Below are positions 8,208 through 16,386 of a DNA stretch of 18,020 nt, piece by piece. Position numbers and translations under genes: made by a program. Source of the stretch: Ophiostoma sp. CBS 140.51 (taxonomy: Eukaryota > Ascomycota > Sordariomycetes > Ophiostomatales > Ophiostomataceae). The DNA lies in contig JANSLP010000489.1 of the NCBI GenBank assembly GCA_029298735.1, positions 1 to 18,020 of the forward strand, in the 5' to 3' direction. Under the pieces are notes generated by a model. It worked only from the letters and a program-made list of their open reading frames with translations. It did not search any database and had not been told where the DNA came from. Numbering within the stretch: the stretch's first letter is position 1; the number at the start of each line of letters is the position of its first letter.

Positions 8208-9357
8208 TTACATTGCTATACCATCACCCGAGTAGCCGGGGAGTGTGGTCAGCCAGTCACCCTGCCGCCCAACATCCTCGCCACTCTGCGACTTCTTTGT
8301 GCAGGCAATTGCGTCGGCTCCGGACTGAATCTTGAGGGCCGTGCTGCACACATCGTTGGTGCATCCGTTCTTGCCCAGCGCATCCATGCCCTTTTGCAGC
8401 GCATCGCCTTTCCAGCCAAACAGGTAGTCGCCGTGCTGGCCATGGCCCGTGCTGTCGTCAAACGAGTACACAAACGGTTGTTTGCCGTTGGTGTAGTACT
8501 TGGGGTCGTTGAAAGGACGAGTGTCCCACATGACCTCGTACATGACTTGTGGGACGCGGATCGGGTGCGTGGTCGGGCAGTTGGCATTGGCCAAAGCTTG
8601 GCCGCCGGGAGCATAGGCCATGTGGCTCTGATGGTCCGGGCTGTCCAAGTTCTTGCCGTCCCAGCAGGTGGGGAAGATAATGGTGGCACGGATGCCGCCC
8701 GAGCAGGGCTTCGTGGGGAAACTGGACGAGTCTCCAGAGTCACAGGGGACACCGCCGTTGCCGTTAACCTCAGCAGCACCGTTACAGCGGTGGCAGATAC
8801 CCGGAAAGGTGCCCGACTTGGACCGAAGGGACGGGTTGCCGGCAATCATGCGGAAGCCGGGCTTGAAGGCTGTCGTCTTGGAGGCGCCGCCAAAGGGCTG
8901 CATGTAGTATACCGTCAGGCCACCCTGCTGCTTAAGGAGCTCCGGGCTGTTGCGGTTGCGGTAGTTTGCCATTTGCGGCACAAGGCGGTAAGTTCCGTTC
9001 TCGGGCGACTTGAAGTACATGCTGGCGGTCCAGTAGTTGCTAAAGTCCTCGCTGTAGGTGCAGGAGGTACACGTTGACAATGTCGGAGGGTCGTGATTGG
9101 CAGGGTCCATCTGTCACGCACGCTTGTTAGATATTTCCCCAGGTGTGATCAATGGTTTTTTTTCCGAGGAAAAGACCTACAGTAATGTTGAATGAGTTAC
9201 CGCCAACGACTTGGTGGGTGTGCGATGATGGATCCTGGCCCGGGTTGACAATGGGGTCGATGCGCTCGATGACGAGCTGCGAGCAGCCGAAGCGTAGCAT
9301 GCCCTGGGCAAGGGCGCCCGGAAGGAGGGCAGCGGTGGTAGACAAAGACAGCTTCAT
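8208..9357 (-). CDS. Secreted DUF1996 protein
   Basis: Two exons on the minus strand, 9357-9181 and 9110-8208, encode 359 residues. The signal peptide is MKLSLSTTAALLPGALA. The DUF1996 domain begins immediately after: RFGCSQLVIERIDPIVNPG, HTHQVVGGNSFN, the spliced junction NIT-MDPANHDPPTLSTC, DFSNYWTASMYF, VYYMQPFGG, FKPGFRMIAGNP, ATIIFPTCWDGKNLDS, and DHQSHMAYAPGG followed by CPTTHPIRVP. These are family hallmarks. DUF1996 proteins are common secreted fungal proteins with no biochemically established activity; conserved His, Asp and Cys residues suggest an extracellular enzyme or carbohydrate-related role, which is inference. No WSC or cellulose-binding domain is attached, so this is the short form. 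A TATA-like element lies about 80-90 bp upstream. Confidence 0.93.
9111..9180 (-). other. Intron of DUF1996 gene (70 bp, phase 0)
   Basis: On the minus strand the donor GTAGGT starts at 9180, the branch site CTAAC lies at 9130-9126 and the acceptor CAG ends at 9111. Joining gives SFNIT-MDPANHD, the continuous DUF1996 sequence. Confidence 0.92.
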
Positions 9358-9806
9358 GTTGGCGGTGAAGAATCAAATAGGCGTAACTGACAAAAAAAGG
9401 AAAAACATTCCAAACTCAAGTCTGTATACAGTCTCTTATATCTTATACGGGCATACGGCAACCAGCATCTCCACAGTTGCTCTCCGCGCTGGCTGCAATA
9501 TATTGCCCGGAAAATATAAACCTCACCCACAAGCTCGGCAGTTATGATACACGCTTCTTTGTGGACATCAATCCGGGAAGTGTAGATACGATTTATATTA
9601 ATTTGAACAAGTTGGCACCAGCCACTTCCATCGCCCCCAGATTATCCATAGTGTTTTCGTCCAATCTACAAGCACCCATATTTCCACGAACCGTTGGGCG
9701 CCACTGAAACGTACAATCAATAGATATCCTGTCGCGTTATTCCATCTAAATATTCAAGTATACGAAACAGTGTCTATTTCTATGGTCTATCAGCTTCCCT
9801 GCCAGT
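9358..9806. promoter_or_regulatory. Spacer: DUF1996 promoter and nitroreductase 3' side
   Basis: No gene is seen in these 449 bp. A TATA-like element near the DUF1996 start is listed separately. A second AT-rich motif (TTTATATTTT on the minus strand, about 9513-9522) lies further upstream. Confidence 0.55.
9435..9447 (-). promoter_or_regulatory. TATA-like element of DUF1996 gene
   Basis: The minus strand reads TATAAGATATAAG about 80-90 bp before the ATG at 9357. Position and composition fit a core promoter. Confidence 0.45.
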
Positions 9807-10685
9807 CTATAGCAGTTGAAAGTCTCTCTCCAACAGGATACGCCTCAGTTCGTGCCGCCCGTGCAGGCTCTCAACTGTGGCCACGCGCCCTGCCGCCCGC
9901 CTCGTCCACACCGGCTGGTCCAGGATTTGTGCCGCATTAAAGGCACCCAGTGTAGCATCATACTCCTTGAAGTGCTCTTGCTGCTTGCTGTCGTCCCATG
10001 TCTCGCGATGCAGGACTTCGGCAGCCGGCAGGCGAGGCTTGACGGGTGCAGTGACAGCCGCTACCGTGCGGTCAGGCACGCCAACCGCCAAAGCGAACAA
10101 GCCAACAACCCGCGATGGCAGGCCAAGGAGAGAAGCAACCTCGCGCGGGTGATTGCGGGCAGCGCCGACGTAGCAGCCGCCGAGACCCAGAGCTTCGGCT
10201 GCGACAAAGACGTTTTGAGCAGCAAAAGCGGCGTCAAGGGCGGCGACCAGGAATAGCTCTGTGTACTGAAGGGCCTCGCCAGGCGTGGGCGGCGTCACAG
10301 AAGCAGAGGCGGCCTGGGCACGGTGTAGGTCGGCCGTAAAGACAAGCACGAGCGGTGCCTGGCGAACAAAAGCCTGGTTGCCACTGAGTTCAGATAGCTT
10401 GGCCTTTCGGTCCGGATCTTCGATGGCGACGACGCTCCAAGCCTGGAGGTTGGACGATGTTGGTGCGCTCTGGGCGGCGGCTACTAGAATGTCTAGAGTG
10501 TTGTCGGGTAGAGCCTGGCCGGGGACAAAATGACGGACAGATTTGTGTGACAAAATAGTAGTCAAGGCGTCGACAGTGGCGGACGTGGAAGTCCCGTTGG
10601 TGTCCACGGAAGTGCCGTTGGTCTCATTGGCTGTCTTGGCACTGTTGGCGCCGTAGCGGGCCGCAATAAGTGTTGGCAAAGACAT
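9807..10685 (-). CDS. NfsA/Frp-type FMN nitroreductase (NADPH-dependent oxidoreductase)
   Basis: This single-exon gene encodes 292 residues. After a low-complexity Thr/Asn/Ser-rich N-terminus (about 12-38), the flavin-binding start is LSHKSVRHFVPGQALP (about 45-60). It is followed by AAQSAPTSSNLQAWSVVAIEDPDRK (about 70-94), FVRQAPLVLVFTADLHRA, a helix-rich core with AAEALGLGGCYVGAARN, and LLGLPSRVVGLFALAVGVPD. These are hallmarks of the NfsA/Frp branch of the nitroreductase superfamily. Members are FMN homodimers that use NAD(P)H to reduce flavins, quinones or nitro compounds; the physiological substrate here is unknown. The ATG at 10683-10685 was chosen because the 73 in-frame codons above it are hydrophobic and AT-rich, like a promoter. 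The C-terminal tail (about 240-292) is rich in Arg and His. No biosynthetic cluster partners are visible beside it. Confidence 0.88.
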   Translation of the reverse strand: MSLPTLIAARYGANSAKTANETNGTSVDTNGTSTSATVDALTTILSHKSVRHFVPGQALPDNTLDILVAAAQSAPTSSNLQAWSVVAIEDPDRKAKLSELSGNQAFVRQAPLVLVFTADLHRAQAASASVTPPTPGEALQYTELFLVAALDAAFAAQNVFVAAEALGLGGCYVGAARNHPREVASLLGLPSRVVGLFALAVGVPDRTVAAVTAPVKPRLPAAEVLHRETWDDSKQQEHFKEYDATLGAFNAAQILDQPVWTRRAAGRVATVESLHGRHELRRILLERDFQLL

Positions 10686-11060
10686 GGTGGTGAGTTGTGA
10701 TGGGATGAAGATAAAAAGATGCATATAAAAACAAATAGGAAGTACAAATAAATTTAGAAAAGAACAAAGGAACGCTTTATATGTTGTTAAATACAAATTG
10801 GTATCGTAAATCGTGTGCTCAAGATAGACCCCCATGTCTGTTATGAGCAGCGTTGCGGCTATAATGGCGTCAACGCCCCTAGGAGAATCCCACGTCACCG
10901 GCACCGGCTCGGCACGTTTCGACGTCCTTCAACATCGTCTTTCGTACTTGGTCACAAATTCCATATCGTTGACTAAAAAGTCGACTAGAAAGTCTTCCAA
11001 CTTTTCCCGATGATTGGAACCAGTTCCGAATTGTTTTCTTCCTTGCTTTTCTTGCTTGAC
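10686..11060. promoter_or_regulatory. Spacer: nitroreductase promoter and membrane-protein 3' end
   Basis: No gene is seen in these 375 bp. The part nearest the nitroreductase start (about 10700-10810) is AT-rich and should hold its promoter. The distal part follows the stop of the membrane-protein gene. Confidence 0.5.
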
Positions 11061-12908
11061 TTAAAACAAGTGGACGGGCGTACTGGACGGGGTGATCGAC
11101 GCGGCAATTGAGGCCGCAATGGAGGCTGTCGCATTGACTGTGCCATTCATGGTCCCATTGTGCGGTGTCGTGACGTTGGCAATCAGCGCGTCTGACCAGT
11201 GCTGGCGCCAGTGCGATGATTCGGCGAAGCGGATGGCGTACCACAGCCACGAAATCAAGAGTGTGTGCAGGGCCATGGCAATGAGGGCGACGCTGTCATC
11301 AGAGGTATAGACCACGAGGTTGGCGGCCCATTTGGGAGCGTCGTCTTTGGCGATGGGGTTGGGGTTGGACGATCTCGGTCTGGGGTTAAAGGTGCTTCTG
11401 GTCGTATTGGGTGCGGGGGCGGCCGGGTCCGGTTGCGAATACTTGTTCTTGAAGATGCCCGTGAGTCCCTTGAGGACGGCATAAAAGGTGAAGCAGGCGC
11501 CCATGTAGAGGATAAAGACAATCAGCTCGAGGGTGATGGTTTCGTAGATCCACATCGAGTGCGAAGACAACAGATAATCACCAAGCCAGGGCGAGCCCAT
11601 AAAGAAGCTGACAATCGTTGCCAGGCCGCCGAGGATGGCACAGCCGCCTGTGATGACGACGGGAACCAGGCCGCCAGCCCAATTCTCGACCGAGGGGGGC
11701 AGCTGGCTGGTGACAAACTTGGCGAAGCCCAGCATGATAAAGGCAACGAGGGCACCGGCACCCAAAGTCAGGGCCATGACTAGTATGAGGGCAGCAAAGA
11801 CAAAGGGCAGACTGAGGTAGTACAGGGAGAACGACAGCCTGCTGACCATTTCCCAGCCGCCGTTCTTGGTGACATCGACCTGGAGGATGTGGGCGTTGAG
11901 TTCAGGTTGGATAAGGTCGAGGAAAGCCCAGTACAAGAAGAGGCCATGAGCAAGCCAGCCAATACCGACAACATAGGACTCGATGGTCGAGAATTTGGCG
12001 TTAATGGCGGGTAGACGAGGGTGAGATGATGGGTCGTTGTTGTATTCGTATGGGTGGGCTTTATCGGAATTGGCCTCGAGGTCGGCAGCACCAGTAGTAC
12101 CAGCAGGTGTCTCCGTCGTGGCCGCTGTATCACTTCGTTCACCTCCACGGGCGAGAAGATCTGCCGTCTCAGCATCGTCGACTTGATGGTCTTCATCCTC
12201 GTCTTCGTCTTTGTTACCATCGTCGTTCACCACCGTCCTCTCGTCAGATTCCCGGGGCGCCTCTTCACTTCCGCGACTCGAAACACCATCGTACGGCATG
12301 CCGTTCTCTCCACTTCCAGCGACAATCGTCCCCTGCAGGTCCTCCACCTCGTCCAGCTCAAAGTCTGCCGCCGTGTATTGCGGCTGAGCCTGCTCCCAAC
12401 GATAAACGGCCGCCACTACCTCCAACAGAACGTAGGCAGCCACAAACATCCATGCCCACGCTGCTGTCCACCGCGCATCCTGTCCGCCCGGCTCGAACCA
12501 AATCAGTTCTACTAGAGGGACGATACCCAAGGCAAAGCCAGCCAAGCGGATGATCATGGAGATTGTGGCTTTGGCGACTGCAGTAATGCGCGATGTTGTG
12601 CCGCGTTCGGTCGATGATGGGGAGGCGTCATCGCTTGTGCCGGCATCTGAAAATCTCTCTGTGCCCACGAGGACGAGCGCCTGTCGTGGCGTCGCCCTAA
12701 GAAGAACACAGTACACGAGGCAGCGCACAATCACCGACAAGGCGTCGAGTGCGCAGACGACTGGTGATGCGCGCAGCCAGATGCTGCTGACGGCCGACAC
12801 GCCCAACAATCGTCCGGCCGGCTGGGCCATGGCGGCCGAGGCCAGGATAGGGAGTGGTGGGTAGGCATGGAGCCAGCTGACAACCGGGGCGGCCGTTACG
12901 TTGGCCAT
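11061..12908 (-). CDS. Multi-pass membrane protein of unknown family
   Basis: A single open frame encodes 615 residues; an in-frame stop at 12942-12944 just upstream fixes the first ATG region. I estimate eight or nine membrane segments by eye: about 50-70, 117-138, 148-169, 311-333, 362-383, 384-400, 413-437, 457-480 and 539-561. A long hydrophilic loop (about 172-305) separates the first three from the rest and holds a strongly acidic run (about 229-249, KDEDEDED). The C-terminal tail has sequons (N578, N584, N588, N592) and low-complexity Ala/Ser repeats, so it may face the lumen or the outside. The N-terminus reads MANVTAAPVV and is not a clear signal peptide. I recognise no transporter or receptor motif and do not assign a function. 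GC-rich codon use resembles the neighbours. A likely 5'-UTR splice acceptor lies 70 bp upstream. Confidence 0.82.
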   Translation of the reverse strand: MANVTAAPVVSWLHAYPPLPILASAAMAQPAGRLLGVSAVSSIWLRASPVVCALDALSVIVRCLVYCVLLRATPRQALVLVGTERFSDAGTSDDASPSSTERGTTSRITAVAKATISMIIRLAGFALGIVPLVELIWFEPGGQDARWTAAWAWMFVAAYVLLEVVAAVYRWEQAQPQYTAADFELDEVEDLQGTIVAGSGENGMPYDGVSSRGSEEAPRESDERTVVNDDGNKDEDEDEDHQVDDAETADLLARGGERSDTAATTETPAGTTGAADLEANSDKAHPYEYNNDPSSHPRLPAINAKFSTIESYVVGIGWLAHGLFLYWAFLDLIQPELNAHILQVDVTKNGGWEMVSRLSFSLYYLSLPFVFAALILVMALTLGAGALVAFIMLGFAKFVTSQLPPSVENWAGGLVPVVITGGCAILGGLATIVSFFMGSPWLGDYLLSSHSMWIYETITLELIVFILYMGACFTFYAVLKGLTGIFKNKYSQPDPAAPAPNTTRSTFNPRPRSSNPNPIAKDDAPKWAANLVVYTSDDSVALIAMALHTLLISWLWYAIRFAESSHWRQHWSDALIANVTTPHNGTMNGTVNATASIAASIAASITPSSTPVHLF

Positions 12909-12977
12909 CGAGGAGGAGGAGGTGGTGTTGGTGGAGGTGTATCATATGTGGAGTGTCGTGGTTGCAGTCGTCGTCGC

Positions 12978-13200
12978 CTGTAAGTCGTCGCGTGTTAGTC
13001 GTAGTGATCAAGAACGAAAGGAGCCATTTGACGATACAACGACAGAAAAGAAGAGAAAGGACTTGACAGTTTAATAATAAAGGGAGTGTATTCAAAAGCT
13101 TAAAATCAAACTGAACCCCATGAAAAAAGGCAAAGCGGCTGTCGCCAAGAGTTGGGCGACGCTGTCTTGTCCACTGTCTACGAGAAATGTCCACTCTTAC
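12978..13200 (-). other. Possible 5'-UTR intron of membrane-protein gene
   Basis: On the minus strand CTAAC (12998-12994) precedes TTACAG ending at 12978, the same branch-to-acceptor layout as the three coding introns in this window. The best donor I find upstream is GTAAGA at 13200, which would give a 223-bp intron. The acceptor signature is good; the donor choice is uncertain. There is no effect on the protein because a stop precedes the ATG. Confidence 0.35.
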
Positions 13201-13232
13201 CCACAGATTGCCCACAGACTGCCCACATTGCC
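13200..13232. repeat. Three CCCACA units at 11-bp spacing
   Basis: CCCACAGATTG, CCCACAGACTG and CCCACATTGCC follow each other directly. The unit length is close to one helical turn. It lies in the presumed promoter or leader of the membrane-protein gene. Confidence 0.7.
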
Positions 13233-13809
13233 AAGCCTTGACGAAAGAATGCCCAGACAGACTCAGCCTTCCGTTGTCGTGTGTGTCTCTGGTGTGCCTT
13301 TGTCCCTTTCGGTGCCCGTTTCGTCCCACCTGCCGAGGCGGAACAGGCGTTATGTTTGGCTGGGCAGAATATGGGGGGGAGAGTGATTGGCGTAGCCATT
13401 GAACAGCTGTCAACCCCTGTCCATCACGGGCGCGCTTCGTTTTGATTTTGGTCTGGAGAATGCCCTGTCGTGTGCCTTGCCAGGAAAGGTTAATGAATAA
13501 CAGTAATAATTAGGCACATATTTTTCTCAACTCACTCTCCTCCGTCACGTCACTTTCTTTCCAACGGCCGTCGCGGAAATTGACAATCGCCAGGCACACC
13601 AACACAAGTCCCCCCAAACGACGCTATTCACCCAGAAGGGCGAAAAACGCCACAGCCGGTGGGAGGCTGTTCCGTGAGGCCCACTGAACTAGCCTGCGCC
13701 ATCGTCAACTTTATCTTTGAGGTTTCTTTTTGTCGCCTTTTTAAGGGTTCTTTTATCGGCATCGTTTATTTTCTCATTTTCCCCAGCTTGCTTCTCCCCA
13801 CAGTAGCTC

Positions 13810-14629
13810 CTACGCACTGCCAAACAGCCACGCTCGCACTTCCGCTAATGCGTCCAAGTCATTGCTTTCCTGCGCCACAACCACGTTTGGGTCGTGCCAA
13901 CAGTGTGTCCGGCGCGCCTCGGTTGCCGTCAAGGATGCACCCGTCGGTCGGCAGCTGTCAAAGTCGATGAGAGCCAATTTTGTATTGTTGCCACTGCCGT
14001 CGACCATGATGTTGCCAGGATGAACATCGTTGTGGACAAGGCAGATACTGTGGAGGTGTTGGAGGCCGGACAAAACGCCGTCGACGTGGTGGGGCAGGAT
14101 GCCTGCACACCTGCCCTCACCCAGGGCGATATACGCTCTCTTGTTAAGATGCTCTGGATTGCACAGCTCAAAGAGGAAAATGCGGTACCGCTGAAAGCAG
14201 ATGCCTTCCACACGGTTACTCGTGTCGTTGACGATGCAGCCGTAGTAGGCGGCCAGATTGGAATGCTGTGGGTGTTTGCGTAGTTCTTCGCAAGCAGTAA
14301 CGTCGCGCGTGATACGTTGACGCAGTCCTGAGTCGGTATAATTTAGCAGTGTAGGTTTTTTGACAAAGTACGGAGAGGTGTCATCGGCAAGTTCTTTTTC
14401 GGATATCGTGCATCGACTCCATCCTGACAGCTTCACCGGCTAACGGTCTTTGGTCTCCTAGGGACGCATGGCGTAAAGACCTGAAGGGTCCTCGCACTGT
14501 TTCCGCTCTCGTTTTCCATCGCGCAATGACATATTGGCCGTCTTCTTTAAGCAATATGCCTTCCATGTAGTGTATCTGCAGCTGGCCATCAATCGTCTTG
14601 AACGTTTCCCATGATTCGACTGTTTCCAT
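13810..14629 (-). pseudogene. Kinase-like gene broken by a one-base frameshift
   Basis: Two overlapping minus-strand frames together read as one fungal kinase-like protein of about 272 residues. The first frame starts at the ATG at 14627-14629 (METVESW) and includes YMEGILLKEDGQYVIARW. It then passes into ESMHDIRK and ends soon after at 14381. The second frame supplies ELADDTSPYFVKKPTLLNY, then ACEELRKHP with LAAYYGC, GICFQRY and LQHLHSICLVHNDVHPGNIM, and finally ALIDFDSC with a C-terminal NDLDALAEVRAWL. The frames meet at an A5 run (14395-14399, T5 on the plus strand), and removing one A would join them. The catalytic loop reads HND instead of HRD and the metal-binding motif is DFD instead of DFG; both variants occur in this fungal family. 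I see no glycine-rich loop. Function is unknown. A sequencing error in the homopolymer, a young pseudogene or a true frameshift product are all possible. Confidence 0.72.
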
Positions 14630-15180
14630 TGTTCTTGGTGTATAGTCAGAGTGACAAAAGTAATATAAAAAGTCTATCATCATGGGATGGACGCCTAGAT
14701 GGCAGCGTTCAGCAGACGGGGCCTTTATTGGACAGACCTACATCACACAGTCCATGCAACAATATGTCTCGCCTGGAAGTTGTGCACCCCACACTGCATG
14801 CACAACATTGTTCAACTTATGTCATCAGCCAATGTTTATATTCGAACTAGTTACATGGCTGGTACTTCACTCCAGATGATGTCGAGTATCCTTTTTTGTT
14901 CGTCCCATGTGGAAGTTGATTCCGGTAATGCTCCGTCCGAGTTTCTCCCATATCCTAGCCTCATGCCCCCGGTGCACTCCATAATGTTTTTGTGGTATTT
15001 TACCCAAACCTTTTATGCTCATGCTCATAATCATCCAACTCCTGACAATATACACTACCCAATCATAAGAAATGATACAAACAATACCATGCCATGTTGA
15101 ATACAGCAGACCGACAAAGAAACAATACGAGTAAGGAAACACACAGCTGCGGTCTTATCTACCTGTTACACGTGGTGCAC
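14630..15180. other. Spacer with ambiguous coding-like remnant
   Basis: No gene is supportable in these 551 bp. Near 14640-14670 the minus strand has a TTTATATTA element that could serve the kinase-like gene. From about 14851 to 15010 two minus-strand frames and one plus-strand frame are open. One minus frame ends at 14851-14853 with the stretch STWDEQKRILDIIWSEVPAM; the other ends at 14867. They could be a gene remnant or chance. Confidence 0.4.
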
Positions 15181-16386
15181 TTAAGGCTCGCCCCAGATCT
15201 CGTCGGCAATCGTCCGCACAAGCGCCAGCTTCGCCCGCTGGTCCTCCTGGCTCAGAGGGTAGCCGCTCTCGTGCGTGCTGAAGCCACACTGCGGGCTAAT
15301 GGCAATGCTCTTCAGAGCCTCCTCCTCAGTCTGGCCGCGGCCCTTGGCCACAAACTTGGCGGCCTGCTGGATGCGCGCCTTGACCTCCTCCTTGTCCTCG
15401 AGCGCACGCAGCTTGGTGCTAATGGCGCCGACCACAACGTTCTTGTGGGCAGGCAGGTACTCGAGGGGCTCGAAGCCACCGGCACGCTCGGTGTCGTACT
15501 CGAGGTAAAAGGTGTTGACGTTGAGCTCCTGGAACAGCTTCTTGGCAATAATGTCGTAGGCGCCCTCGGCGAAATGGCGGCCGCCGATAAAGTTGCCGCG
15601 GCACAGGTGGACACCGGTGTGGAGGTCGGCGGGGAGGCCGGCGATGGAGTCGTTGTAGAGCTTAATGTAGGCATCCAACAAATCGTCGACCGAGCCAATG
15701 TTGTCCTTGTCCTCGGCCCAGCCCTGGCGGAACTTTTCCGAACAAAAATAGGCCAGACCGGGGTCGTCAAACTGGACGTTGCGCAGACCAGCGTCGTACA
15801 GCTGGCGCAGCTCCGCCTGGTAGACGGCTGCAACGTCGGCAAAGTACTCGGCATCGTTGGCATAGGCCTCTGGGGTGTAGGCCTTGCCCTGCTTGTAGCG
15901 CATGTGGAACCACGCCGGCGTGATCATGGTCAGCTTGATGTCGGCCCAGCTCTCCTTGGGCAAAGTGTCCTGGACCAGCTTGAGCTCGTGCAGGTTGGAG
16001 GCCGACTTCTCCTTGCTGTGGCGCAGCTTGCCACCGGCAATCACGCTGTCGCCGGGCATCACCTTGCGGTCCTGCTCAATCAGCGACACCACGTCCGGGT
16101 GGTACAGGCGGAACATGCTGGCGTCAGCGTCCTGCAGACGGGTCGTGCCGTCAAATTCGTCCCACATCAGGCCCCAGAACCGTGTGCGCACGAACTCGCC
16201 GTCGCCCAGAGCCCGGAAGCCCAGGTCGCGCTGCAGCTGCACAACATCAGCAACGGCCTTGGCCTCAGTGGCGGGCAGACCGGCGGCCTCGGCCGTCTGG
16301 CCCTGGCGGACGGCCTCACGGGCGTCCAGCAGCGGCTGGGGCCGAAGGAGCGAGCCCATGTGCTCTGCGCGGAACGGAGGTGCCAT
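15181..16386 (-). CDS. MetE-like (cobalamin-independent methionine synthase C-domain) protein
   Basis: This single-exon gene encodes 401 residues, the size of the short single-barrel MetE/YxjG-like proteins in the UROD/MetE superfamily rather than the about 760-residue two-barrel Met6. Landmarks are RAEHMGSLLRP at the start, GDGEFVRTRFWGLMWDEFDG (about 61-80), FDDPGLAYFC (about 206-215), HTGVHLCRGNF (about 256-266), FYLEYDTERAGGFEPL (about 293-308) and AISPQCGFSTHE (about 362-373). By comparison with MetE the zinc ligands would be His260, Cys262, Glu296 and Cys367. The family transfers methyl groups to thiols, but the fungal short form has no firmly known substrate, so methionine synthesis itself is not claimed. 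The ATG at 16384-16386 is preceded by a CT/CA-rich leader typical of well-expressed fungal genes. The 83 in-frame codons further upstream are only that tract. Confidence 0.9.
   Translation of the reverse strand: MAPPFRAEHMGSLLRPQPLLDAREAVRQGQTAEAAGLPATEAKAVADVVQLQRDLGFRALGDGEFVRTRFWGLMWDEFDGTTRLQDADASMFRLYHPDVVSLIEQDRKVMPGDSVIAGGKLRHSKEKSASNLHELKLVQDTLPKESWADIKLTMITPAWFHMRYKQGKAYTPEAYANDAEYFADVAAVYQAELRQLYDAGLRNVQFDDPGLAYFCSEKFRQGWAEDKDNIGSVDDLLDAYIKLYNDSIAGLPADLHTGVHLCRGNFIGGRHFAEGAYDIIAKKLFQELNVNTFYLEYDTERAGGFEPLEYLPAHKNVVVGAISTKLRALEDKEEVKARIQQAAKFVAKGRGQTEEEALKSIAISPQCGFSTHESGYPLSQEDQRAKLALVRTIADEIWGEP

Larger units (their letters stand above)
12909..13809. promoter_or_regulatory. Long spacer upstream of membrane-protein gene
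   Basis: No convincing gene is seen in these 901 bp. They contain a CT-rich leader on the minus strand (about 12909-12960), a splice-acceptor signature (listed separately), three CCCACA units at 11-bp spacing (13200-13232), and a pyrimidine-rich plus-strand tract (about 13706-13802) that abuts the 3' end of the kinase-like pseudogene. Confidence 0.55.

Noticed and set aside
10686..10904. N-terminal hydrophobic extension of the nitroreductase (73 codons)
   Set aside because: It is AT-rich and promoter-like; the family does not carry a membrane anchor there.
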